Positions 1 to 12,300 of a DNA stretch of 12,762 bases are shown piece after piece. How positions within the stretch are numbered: position 1 is the first letter of the stretch; each line of letters starts with the position of its first letter. Under the pieces are notes generated by a model that saw only the letters and a list, made by a program, of their open reading frames with translations, was not told the DNA's origin and ran no database searches. Position numbers and translations under genes: made by a program. This DNA is from JANXDG01 sp964561135 (GTDB taxonomy: Bacteria > Elusimicrobiota > Endomicrobiia > DTEH01), in contig CAZLOB010000006.1 in the NCBI GenBank assembly GCA_964561135.1, forward strand, positions 1-12,762, in the 5' to 3' direction.

Positions 1-345
1 ATAATTTACAAGTGTTGGTGAAACAGAATCTTTTGTTCTTATATACCAACCAACATCATTTCTTGTAACCAACGTCCAGGACAATATGTATTCACCATTT
101 GATAACTGTACTTGTTTTTCTGTAGGATAATCCCAAGGATCATTTGATTCTAAGGTTACAATAGGGTGTGCTGAAGTCTTGTTCCACCATTTGTCAACTG
201 CACGAACTGTTATGTTAAAAGACACACCTGCTGTTTGTGCTGAAGGTGTCCCTGAGATACCTCCTGTTGATATAGGTAATTCAGTTGTTGGATATGGTGG
301 TTTACCAGGAATTGCTGAGACACCCGGCGGTAAAATCAAAAATCT
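1..345 (-). repeat. Type-2 module 24 (C-terminal end cut by window)
   Basis: 115 residues visible. The opening LILPPGVSAIPG has PGV like module 1. The spacer is the longest seen (KPPYPTTELP, then ISTGGISGTP). Then QTAGVSFNITVRAVD and KWWN, SNDPWDYPT, SNGEYIL and GWYIRTKDS. Only the last strand and junction are missing, so the protein continues beyond base 1. Confidence 0.87.
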
Positions 346-3300
346 AAATGGTGTGTCAGGAACAACAGGTATACCACCAGTATAATCTGAAATATATCCT
401 GACGCAGTAGCTGATGCAACAGTAACTTTTGCTGCTGCAAGACGTACAGTAAACGTAGTTGTTCCGTTTATCAACTCTTTTGTTCTTGAGATTCTGAACA
501 CTTCATAATCTATATCCCAATCATCAATCAAAACAGTTACAGTAGGCGATGCTGTTGTTAAGTTATAATACGCATCACAGGCACGTACTGTTAAGTTGAA
601 ATATGCACCCGCTGTTTGAGAAGAAGGTGTCCCAGTTCTACCACGACCTGCTGTATAACCAGGTTCTGGTGTTTCACCAGGCGCATATATTGCTAACCTT
701 GACGGTACATTAGGTTGTATGAACACAGGCGATGAGATACCATCTTGAACACCTGAAGCAGATGCTCTTACTGTCCATGTTGAAGATGTAACCATTGAAA
801 CATTTGTAAAGTTAGTATATCCTAAATTAAGTGCTTGTGGTGATGGATGTGTATCATATGGATCTGTTGTATATATTGAAACAAGTTGGCCTGAATAAAC
901 TAAGTTGTAATAATCATCAACTGCAAATACAGCTACATTAAAGTATATAGTTGTCCCTGCTCTTATAATTGTCCCACCTGAAATTGGCACACCTGCTGTT
1001 TGTACTAAAGCTTCTCCTTCTTTACCACCGGTGCCATCATACGGTGGTTTACCTGGGACATATTTTTCACCTGGCAATATCACATGTAATCTTGTAAATG
1101 TAGAAGATGTTACAGTAAATGTAGAAGTTATATTTGTTTGATACAACCCGCCTGTATCAGTTGCAATAATTATGTGATACTTAAATGGTTCCCAGTATGG
1201 CGGATTTGTATCAGTTCGTTCTTGTGATGCAGTAAGTATTACTTTTTCAATATTTGCTTCACCGTTTACTGTTGATTGTGTTGGTTCATCATCATACTCA
1301 TCATACGGTGTTATAAGTTTAACATTAGCACCTGCTGTCGGAACAAGATTCCATAATATATCTGTTATCCTAACATTTACATAGAATGGTTGACCTGCTT
1401 GTTGAGTTTCCGGCGTTCCTTCTTTACCTTTTGTTGTGTTAGGTCTTGGTATTTCACCCGGTAGTAACGCTTGTAGTTTGATAGGTGGACCCGGATTTAC
1501 CCATACCAAAGAAGAATCTCGTTTACCATAATATGGTGGGTTACCATCAGTATCTTCAGCAGTTAAATAATGCCAAGTTGATGCTGTAACCAATGCAACC
1601 CTGAACACTGTTGTCCCGTTAAGTAATGGTTGATAAGATGGATCCCAACCTAAACCTGTCTCAGCATCAACACCATCGTTAGGATCAGATGATGTAAGTG
1701 TAACACCGGGCTGTGCTGTAGGAACTATGTTGTTAAACCTATCCACACAATAAACTTTTACATCAAACCACACTCCTGCTGTCTGTTGTATCACAGAACC
1801 TGTCTTACCTAAGATAGAGCCGGGTTCGTGTTGTTCATCTGGTACAAGAACTAAAAGTTGTATTGCGTTTGGTTCAGGTGTAACATTTATACCGCCAACA
1901 TAAGTTGCAGCGTATTGTTGTGGGTCAGCATCATGTTGTGCATAAATAGTTAGGGACTCTTGTAATCCTTGATATAAAGTTGCTCTTCTTAAGTTTACAG
2001 GGAAACTCTTCATACCATTTTCAAGACCAAGCGGTGTCGGGTCTGTATCATAGGGATCAGAAGTCCATACCTTAACTAATGGATTGTGAGCAGGATTTAT
2101 GTTCCAATACAAATCGCATGCTGCTACTGTAACATAATATGTAACACCTACAGTAAGATTTTGTGGTGTCCCGGTTTTACCACCAAACTCCGGATAATAC
2201 GGTGGTTTACCAGGGACATGTGTCTCACCAGGGACAACCATTAAAAGATACTGTGCATCTGCTGGTTGTACTGGGACTGAAGAATTGCCTGAAGTTAATC
2301 TTTCAGCTGGTGGTATATCCTCGGTAACATCTTCTGCTGTTACTAAAGTATTTCTATTTTGTGGGTCAAGTGCGCCACGGTTCGCTGTTATAAGTGTCAA
2401 AGTAAATGTTGCAATACTCAAGTATTCATCTGTTGTGATTAACGCTTTTGTAGACGGTTCAGTATCATACAAATCATCAGTTGTAATTCTTATTACTCTT
2501 GACGATTCAGCGATATTATATCTTGTATCTGTAGCATAAACTGTGATAGTAAACGAGGACCCTGCAACTTGGGTAATTATACCTGATGAATCTTTACCTG
2601 TTGGTGAACCCGGAATATGAACTTCACCAGGTGCTAAAACTAAAATTCGTGTTGCTCTTCCAGGATGAACAACAATCGCCGGCGATGTATCTGGCAACAG
2701 ATACGGATTATCAGCATTTGGTGCTGTAGACGCTGTTATTCTCCAACCAGTTGTTGTTGCTGTAACCAAAGATGTATAAATTGTTACAGTACCATTTGTT
2801 GTAGCAGCGTCAGGCGGTGCTTCATAGAACGGATCTGTAGCAGATAATCTTACTGTAGTGTTCACAGTAGTCACTGGGTTCCAATATTTGTCAACAACAT
2901 TTACTACAACAGCTTCTAACTCGCCTGCATACCATGCTCGCGGTGTGCCTTCTTTACCGTTTGTGTACCATCTTCCGGGAACCGCTTCTTCACCAGGTAC
3001 AAGTAGTTGAAGTTTTGTAGCAACACCAGGGTTAGATTGTATTGGCGGTGTTACATATTTTTCTAAATTATTTCCAGCTGCAGTTGAAACAATGATTTTG
3101 TATTGTTCACCAACACCACGCCTAAATTCTATATCAAAAGTTGCAATACCGTTTGTAGTTGATTTTGGTGATGGTTCAACATCATACGGATCTTCAGTTT
3201 CTACTTTAACAAGTGCTGATGTTGAAGTTACTAAGTTCCACCTGCTATCAGTTATATACACACTAATTGTAAACGGAATACCAGCCTGTTGTGGTACTAC

Positions 3301-6300
3301 TGAACCTGTCTTACCTGTTGGTGAACCTGGAACATAAGTTTCGTTTGGTACTACTGCAAGAAGTTTAACAGGTGGCCCTGGATTAACAACAATCTTCGGT
3401 GTGATATATTCAATAAGACCTGTTGCAGAAACTTGTATTCTCCAACCATCAGTTGTTGCAGTAACCAAGTTTCTTTCAACAAATGTTCTACCATTTGTGA
3501 TACCAATAGATTGTGGGTCAGGAGTATCATGTGGATCTTCAGTAGTAAGTGTTGCTGTAATATTTGTATTTGTAACATTCCAGTAGTCATCACATACTTG
3601 CACTGTTATTGTTCTTGTTGAATCAACAACCCAAACTTCAGGCGTACCTGTTCTTCCTTCAAGTGAACCAGGTAACCATGTCTCACCAGGAAGTATTATC
3701 TGTAACTTCTTTGCAACATTTGGCAAAACAGTAACTTTTTCAGATACAGCATCTGGATATGTTGGATCAACACCATCAACATCTCTTGCAGTAATTGTCC
3801 AACTTGATGGGTTTAATGCCCAACCTGATGTTCTAAGTTGTACAACAAATGTTGTTGTACCGTTAACAAGTTGTTTTGATGAAGGATACACTGCATAAGG
3901 ATCATACTCTCCTACTTTGACAAGTTCAACCCATGGCATATCAACACCGCTTTCAACTCTGTTATAAAACTTATCAACTAAGTTCACTGTAACAACAAAA
4001 TTATCTCCAGCAATTTGTGGTGTAGGTTGTCCTTCTTTACCATATGGTGGTGGATTTACACCGTTTTCCCACTTACCTGGTTCATATGTTTCACCAGGAA
4101 GTAATATCTGGAGTTTAAGTTCTGAAAGCGGGAATATCTTAGGTTGTACTGTTATAACAGAACTTGTTGATGTTTCAAGGTATGGTGCGTCTGTATCTAC
4201 TGCATATAATCTATGTTGAGACCCTGCTGTCACAAGCGCAACAAAGAACACTGTTGTCCCGTTTACTAACTGTTGTGTTGACGGATGTATATCCCAGTTG
4301 TCAGAAGTATCAATTCTAACAAACGAAGTATCAGTTGTTGGGTTAAAGTAAGTATCTGTCGCGTAAACAGTGCAACCAAATGGTATCCCTGCAGTTTGTA
4401 TCAAAGGTGTGCCTTGTTTACCAGTTGGTGAACCAGGAAGTATTGTTTCACCAGGTACAACTATAAGCAACCTTGCAACATTGTTTGGTACTACAGTAAA
4501 TGTTGATGAAACATTTGTTTCCATAACAGGCGGGGTTAAGTCAACAACTGTCACCGTATGTGTCCCTGCAGTAACAGGAATTATAGTAAAGACAGTTGTA
4601 CCATTTTGTAATACAAGATCATCAGGTTCTGTGTCAAACAAATCAGTAGTTGTTAATCTTACTGTAGATGATACAGTTTCAACTGGTTGCCAGTTATAAT
4701 ACCTATCACATGCATAAACCGTAACATTATATCCAACACCAGCAGTTGCAGTTTGTGGCATCCCTGTTCTTCCATATTGTGCTAACGGTGATATCACTTG
4801 ACCTGGTAGCACAACTAACAATTTTTCAGCTGAAGCTGGTTTTATCTCAATTAATGAAGAGTTATATGACAGATAATCAGCATGTGTCGCCGTTATACTC
4901 CATAACCCTGTTGTGTAGAACACAACATAATAATCGCTTGTTCCTGCTGTTAACGAAGCATACTTAGGTGTGTTACCATCACCAACATAATCTTGGAAAC
5001 CAACACAGTCTAAGTTTATATTCACAACATTATCAGTTCTTCTGTTCCAGTAATAATCGCAAATGTTTATCTTTGCTAAAACAGCTGTTCCTGCTGTTTG
5101 TGGCTCAACAACACCTTCTTTACCACCAGTTGAATCAGTGTATGGTGGTTTACCAGGACGTGCAACTTCGTTTGGCAGTAATACTTGTATCCTATCGTTA
5201 GTAGTTGACGGGTTTGGTTGTACAGGAATAGCTGCTGACTGATATATCTGCAAGGTTGACGCTGCATAAACAGTTATCTCCCAGCCAGAGTTGTTCCAGT
5301 TGAATGGATCTGTTGCAGAAACAAATGTAACTTGGAATGTAGTAGCACCTGCAACAAGTGTTAGTGTTGATGGTTCAACATCGTATGGATCTTCAGTTGT
5401 AAGCCAGCATGCAACAAAAGTTGATGCTCTGTTATAATAATCATCTGTTACATAAACAGTAACATTAAATGAAACACCAGCAGTTTGAGTAATAGGTGTT
5501 CCTTCTTTACCATAAGGTGCAATGTTATACTTACCAGGTTTATATGTTTCACCGGGAAGTATTGCTAAAAGTTTTGTTGGAACATTAGCTGTTACTGTAA
5601 CAACGGGTACTGTATAACTTGCAAGTGGACTATCATCAATATCTTCAACTAAAATATAATGTGTTGCTGCAGTAACAAAAGTATGTTGTATTATTGCTTG
5701 TCCTGAAACTAAAGATGTTGCAGGCGGTGTTGAGTTGTACACATCAGAATCTGTTATTCTTACTAAAGCGACAGCGTTCGGATTTAAATTCCAATATTCA
5801 TCACAACCATATACTGTGATATTAAACGGTACACCAGCAGTAAACACTTCCGGTATACCAGTTTTACCATTTGGCGAACCCGGTAAGTATGTTTCACCAG
5901 GAAGTACTGCAAGTAGTTTTACAGCAACATTTGCTTGACAAGTAGATATTGGTGTTGTATATGGTTGATAATAAATCCCAACACCATCTATATCAGAAGC
6001 TGTTATTGTGAATGTTCCTGCTTTAACTAATGTTATGTTAAATACTTTCCTACCATCAACAAGTTGTTCAGCTGAAGGTTCTATATCGTAAGGATCTGAA
6101 GTTTCCACTCCTACTAAAGGATTACCTTCAGCAGGTGAGATACCAAAAAGTGTATCATCAATCCTGTTATAGTAATAATCGCATGCATAAACTGTAACTG
6201 AGAAAGTTAAACCAGCAGTTACAACTTGTGGAACACCTGTTTTACCACCAGTTGTATCACCTAATGTATACGGTGGTTTACCCCATACATGTATTTCACC

Positions 6301-9300
6301 TGGCAAAGTTACAAGAAGTTTTCTTTCATAACCAGCTTCATCTCTTCTTGGTTTAACTTTAACACCTTCTGTAATGTATGTTTGATATATATTTGGTGAT
6401 ATATCATCAGCGGTAAGTCGCCAACCAATAGTTGTCGCTGTAATTAAAGTAGGATATTCTGAAGATGTACCATCAGTATTATCTGCAGGTATAACATAAT
6501 CAATATAATCTCCATAGGTGTAACTATCATACGGATCTTCAGTTGTTAATCTCACAACAATATCCTGTGGTGCAGGTGTTGGGTTATAATAATCATCTAC
6601 TAACCTTATTGTTGGCATAAACGAATATCCAGCTTCTTGCCATGAAGGCGTCCCGTATTTACCTGTAGGCGAGCCAGGGTCTGCTGTCTCACCTGGTAAT
6701 ATCACAAATATCTTAGATGGTTCATTTGGGTTAACATTAAACACTTCACCAAGCTGGTCCAAAAGTCCTCCATCACCATCAGTTACTTTAATTCTTCTTG
6801 CTTGTGCAGTTTTTACTACAACAGTAAATGTTGCAGTATCAACTAAATTAACAGATGCTGGTGTGATTTCAGCGTAAGGATCTACCTCTGTTGCTGTCTT
6901 CATAACTTGTATCCAAACAAGCGTGTTTGTAGTTGTTATATTCCAATATGTATCACATGCGTTAACAGTTACAGTAAACGCTACACCAGCAGTTTGTGTT
7001 TGTGTTACCGCAGTATTTTTACCGTAAGGTGGTGTTGCATTAGGTGAGCCAGACCAGTTACCAGCAAGGTTTTGTTGGTTAGGAACTAAAACTTGTAGTT
7101 GTGATGCAGCTCTCGGTAAAACTATAAAACTTCTTGATGTTGTTGATATATAAAGTGGTGGTATACCATCTATATCTTCAACAAGAACAGTATGTGTCCC
7201 TGCACGAACTATGTTTATAGCGTTTGTGAATACATATTGTCCTGCAAGAAGTTGTTCAGTTGAAGGTTCAACATCGTAAGGATCATTTGGTGTATAAACC
7301 CTTATCTCAGGCTCATCTAATGCAACTCTGTTCCACCAATTATCAACAAGGTTCACAACTACAGTAAACGGTGTACCTGCAGTAATGTTTGGTATTGTAC
7401 CAACTTTACCTTCAGGATGGCCAGGTTCCGCTGTCTCACCAGGAAGTATTAGTTGCAACCTTGCAGCATTGTTCGGATTAACTAATATACCTGAGACAGT
7501 ATGTGATGAAGTTATAGGTGAAGTTGATGCTTCAACTGCTGTTATATCAACATATACAACATCAAGCGTGTTGCCTGTAGGTCTTGCTCTTCTTAAAGTA
7601 AGCGATTGTATTTTTTGTCCTGAAACTAAACTAAATACAGGTTCTGTATCATAAGGATCTGTAGTTACAAGTTTTACTTCCATTGTACCATTTGTGTTAT
7701 GGTTCCAATATCTATCACATGAACGTACTGTGACATTAAACGAAACACCAGCTGTACGTGCAGTAGGTGAACCAGTTTTTCCTTCAGGAATACCAGGTTG
7801 TACTGTCTCTCCAGGAACAACAAGTTGTAGTTTCTCTATTTCCGCAGGCGAGACATATATTGCTTGTGTTGTAAACCCTTCATAATTTGTCCCACTACCA
7901 CCTGTATCTGTAGCAGAAATACTTCTTTGTGAAGGACCGTTTGTTTGTCCTGTTGCAACTAAGAAACATACACTATACTGTTTATATCCAGCTACAAGTT
8001 GTGCTTCAGCAGGATTTTGTTCTATTGAAACATCAGGATTTGGATACGGTGATATATCTATTGCAACAACAGGTTGTGTTGCAGTTGAATGTCTGTTGTT
8101 ATATGTATCAACAAGGTAAACATCAATATATTGAGTAGTACCTGCAGTAAATGTTATAGGTGTACCAACTAACCCTGTTGAAGAACCGGGTTCAGGTGTC
8201 TGTCCTGGTAAAACAACTAAAAGTTTTTCTGCTGTCGTAGGTATAACATAAACACCTGAAGATACACCTGTTGATAAAGAAATACCTTCATATACTGAAG
8301 CATAGATATAATGTGTTGCACCTGAAACCATTATGTTGTTGTAAACAGTAGCAGCAGTAATTAAGGTTATAGCAAATGTTGTAGTACCAGAAACTAAAGT
8401 TTGTGTTGAAGGTTCAACATCATATTTGTCAGTTGTAACAATTCTTACTGTTGGATTAGCATTATCAACTCTGTTCCAATAATAATCGCATGCGTTAACT
8501 TGAACATTGAATGTAACACCAGCAACCTGTGTTGTTGGTAAACCAATCTTACCACCGGCAGGGGTATCATATGGTGGTTTACCCCATTCTGCTGTCTCAC
8601 CAGGTAGTATCACTTGTAGTTTCAAAGCAGTTGCTGGGTTCACAGGTACAGGTTGTGGTATTGTATGAGCAGTAAAGTTTGTTGTACCGATATCTTCAGC
8701 AGTTAGATACTGATTACCACGTTGGACAAAGAAAACAACAAACGTTGTTGTCCCTTGTGGTAAACCAGAACCATCTAAAAGTTCTTTTTCTTGTGGTAAA
8801 GATGTAGTATATGGGTCAGAACCCGGTGTTACATTTAACCTTACTAAAGTTGATGTTGTTGGTACAACATTCCAATACCTATCACATGCATCAACTTTTA
8901 CATCAAATGAGACACCAGCAGTTTGTGTAAACGGTGAGCCGGAAAGACCACCAATTACACCAGGCGCTCTTGATACACCAGGAACAACAACTCTTAGTTT
9001 AACCGGTGATGCTGGTAAAACAACTACATCAACAAAACCTGTAATATTATCTCTTCCAAAACCGTCCGGTATATCTGTTACACGGATCCTTCTTGTTCCT
9101 GCTTTAACAAGATGTACTGCTTCAGAATCCACTGCAACTGTATAGAATGTTTTCTCACCTTTATCAGCTAAAGTAAATGTATAATCTTCAGGCAACCAAC
9201 CTTCCTCAGGTTGATAATTATAACCTGAAACATATTTATATTCAGGTCCTGCACCATCTGGATACAAGCCATCAACAGTGAACCTTATTCTTCCAACATA

Positions 9301-12300
9301 GTTCTTCGCAGTATCACCATTGATATCAACCGCTCTTACAGTTATCCTCATTTTTGTTCCAGCAACAACTGTATCATACTGAGGTGTTAAAACAAACGAA
9401 TTTGCTGGCAGTGTCACATAAAATCTCTTCCAATTAGATACATCATAATCTTGAACATTACCAGCACGGTCTGTTGCTTGTGAACGTACGAAATATAACT
9501 TTCCTGACTTCCAAGTAGTTGTTGAGAACGCTGGTGACTGCCATGAAGGTTCACCACCTGAACATACACCCCAGTTGTTAGAACCAATTGTTCCTGTATA
9601 AGCAGTCCATGTTGACTCAACAAAATCCCAAATTAAATCAGAACCGTCTTCATCAATTATCTCGTTTTCATTCTCATCTCGTATTAAACAAATCTTTACA
9701 CCACTGTTGGGTACAATACCACTGTTGTTTAACGGATGTAGATTATCCGCTGCTGAACCACCAATGTATTCAACACTTTCAAAATATAATTCTTCAATGT
9801 TCTTCCATTCACCAGCAACACGTACTTGTAATACAGTTGAGGTAGGTTTTGTTGTATCATAGATAAACGTATGTGATGAAATAAACGGATCTGTTTCAAC
9901 ATTTGCTTGTGGTATTTCAACATTGTCATATCCTCTTACACGGACACGATAAATTCTTCCGTCGGTCCAATAGATTGACGCGTTTTCATAAACCCATCTC
10001 ACAACTTCGCCACCAGCCCCTGAAGTTGATATAGTTATCCATCGTTCTTCAGGCGCGTTTGCTTCCCAAATATTTAAATTATGGTTCCAGTATGGATAAC
10101 CACTGTCCGTAATATTTTGTATTGAAATCTCTACTTTGTTCACACCAGCAGTTAAATCAACTGATGTTCCAGAAAGTATTGTAAACGGTGTATTGTATGC
10201 ACCGTTATTTGCTGGAAATTCTATTCTTGAGACAGGCGGTGTGTTATCAAAAGTAAATGTTGCCCCACGAATATTGAACCAATCCTCTTGATTACCACGG
10301 TTATTAACATCGCTTTGTGGATTCCCAGCGTTATCTTCAGCACGTGCTGTGATATAATACGATGTACCTGATTCTAAAGATGCAGTATTAATTTCAGAAA
10401 ATGTCCAACTTGCTAATCCTGAAACAGGACGTTCTGTCAAAGTTTCAGCTGTAAATCCTGTACCTGACCACCACATACCTGTTCTGTTATTTCTTACAGC
10501 AATACGTACATTGTATAATCCTGATGGACCATAATATGCCCCTGCGGGATCAGGCAAATCTTTCGCAGTACCATAAATTTCACTTAATGCACCAATGTAG
10601 GATCCGTTTGGTGGGAAGGAAACATAGGTTTCAGGTTTTGTTGTATCATATCTAAATATAGATGTTGAATAAACTGTAGAATAATTTCCTGCATCATCCT
10701 GTGCCCTTGCTTCAACTTTATAAACATATCCTGACTGCCAAGAAGTAAATGTTGTATACCAAATTGTCCAATCAGTTGTTGATACTGCTGTAAACCATGC
10801 ATCATCTGCTGATAGTTCCATATTCCATCCATTCCCATCCCACCAGCCACCATCAATGTAGCTATAAATTCTTATCTCAACTTTTGATATTGGATTTGCA
10901 TCATATGCAGTACCTGAAATTGTTGGTAGGACTCTGTAATACTTATTAGGTGGTTCAACTAAACTATGTATTGGTCGTTGTAGATAAACCAACGGCGGTG
11001 TTTTGTCACAAATCCATGTTGAACCGGGATGCAACGGTTCAGGCTCAGGATTTGTAGCGTTATCATAAGCACGAGATTGTATTTGATATTCAACACCATC
11101 CTCCCAATCCGGTAAACCATAATCTCTATACCATCTTCCTTCTGCTGCAACCCATACTGTGTCAAGTTCGTAAACTGTTGTAACCCAAGATGTGCCATCC
11201 CAATACTGATTTGTATCAAGACGTTTAATTATAACTTTAACATTAAGGATACCAGATGTATTAGGACCTGTTGGTGGGACAACATCTGCTGCTGTACCTG
11301 ATATAACAGTCGGTGAAATATAATATCCACCATCTTCAGGATATGTTACTCTTGACACAGGTGGCGTGTTATCAAAAGTAAATGTTCTATCATACAAAGA
11401 TGGTAATGCAGGACCACGGTCTTCAATATTTCCTGCAACATCTTTTGATTTAGAATAAACTCTATACTGTCTTCCTGACTGCCATGTAGGTGTTGAAGTA
11501 AACTGCCACATATTTGTTCCAGAAGCATCAGGCCAATCTAAAGGTTCATAATCAATCCAGCTTGACCCAGTCCAATAAGTATTACCAGAAGTTAAATCAC
11601 GAATTAATACTTCAACCTGTGATATACCAAACTGGTCAAATGCTGTACCTGAGATAAGTGGTAGTTGTCTGTCAGGTAAAGCAGCAGGATTGTTTGTATA
11701 ATATGTATAAATTGGTAATGTTATAACAGATGTCGGTTTTGTAATATCATATACAAAAGTTTTTGATGAACCAAACGGTACTTCAAAATTACCTGGTTCA
11801 GGTAATGAATTATCAAACGTTCTTGAATATACAACATACGTTGAATGCGAAACTAATGCAGGTGCAAAACCTGTATATGCCCAGCTAGTATTTGCTGGCG
11901 ATAAATTAGTTGCAGTAAACCATTGTTGTGATGTACCACTAAAGTCAGTACCGTTCCACCAACCAGGATTAGGCGACAGGCAATATATAGAAACTTCTGT
12001 TTTTCTTATACCGCTTGCATTACCTAAGACAAGGATATCTTCTGAAGTGCCGGAAATAGTTATTAGTGAGTTAGTTATTAGTAAATCAGTTGGCCAAGTG
12101 ATTGTGCTTGTTGGTGTAGATTTGTCACAGATAAATGTAACAGAGTTTACTGAAACATTAAATACATCTTCAACATTTGAAGGTATAGACTTATCTTTTG
12201 CACGAGTTACAATTAGATAAACATTACCATCAGTCCAGTTCTCGTTATTAAACGTATAACTCCATGAAGTTGTTCCTTGAGCAACAAAGAATGTCTGTGC

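Larger units (their letters stand above)
1..9000 (-). repeat. Type-2 Ig-like module array (24 tandem modules with Pro/Gly-rich spacers)
   Basis: 24 consecutive copies, 114-136 residues each; the last is cut near its end by the window edge. Order within a copy: K/R-L-x-V-x-L-P-G-E-T strand; spacer such as PGSPTGKTGTP; QTAGVPFTVTVYACD then RYWN; variable loop; V-R-L-T-T-T-DPYD-x-EPS; T-LVNGTTTF; VTLVTA; length-variable loop; H-x-V-T-A-x-D-IDG; and a strand ending V-x-P-x-x-P/A-x-K. The TAG-x-x-F-x-V-T-V core and T-x-T-A-x-D end strand match known bacterial Ig-like (filamin-like) repeats. The P-G-E opening with its spacer, and the Y-W-N and DPYD motifs, are what make this set distinctive. Copies differ in codon choice even where residues agree. 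Confidence 0.92.

Noticed and set aside
4370..4699. Plus-strand ORF of 109 codons, the longest with its own start and stop
   Set aside because: It lies wholly antisense to modules 12-13. Its GEPG and VSPG pieces are the reverse reading of the P-G-E spacer, and the same pieces recur in other plus-strand shadows (5735-5938, 7385-7654, 7694-7885). It has no separate gene context.
1..9000. CRISPR-like or satellite-like DNA array suggested by the regular 345-410 base period
   Set aside because: The period comes from protein modules. The units are coding, differ in length and share no exact DNA repeat; no 25-40 base direct repeats with unique spacers are present.
1..9000. Collagen-like protein, suggested by many PGE, PGS and GKTG pieces
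   Set aside because: There is no continuous Gly-x-y triplet run. The Gly/Pro segments are short spacers of about 10-25 residues between beta-rich modules.
10584..10856. Minus-strand ORF of 90 codons, and similar ones at 10959-11219 and 9414-9623
   Set aside because: They are on the same strand as the giant gene but in another frame, with biased low-complexity translations (rich in Gln, Leu, Met). They are out-of-frame shadows of type-1 modules.
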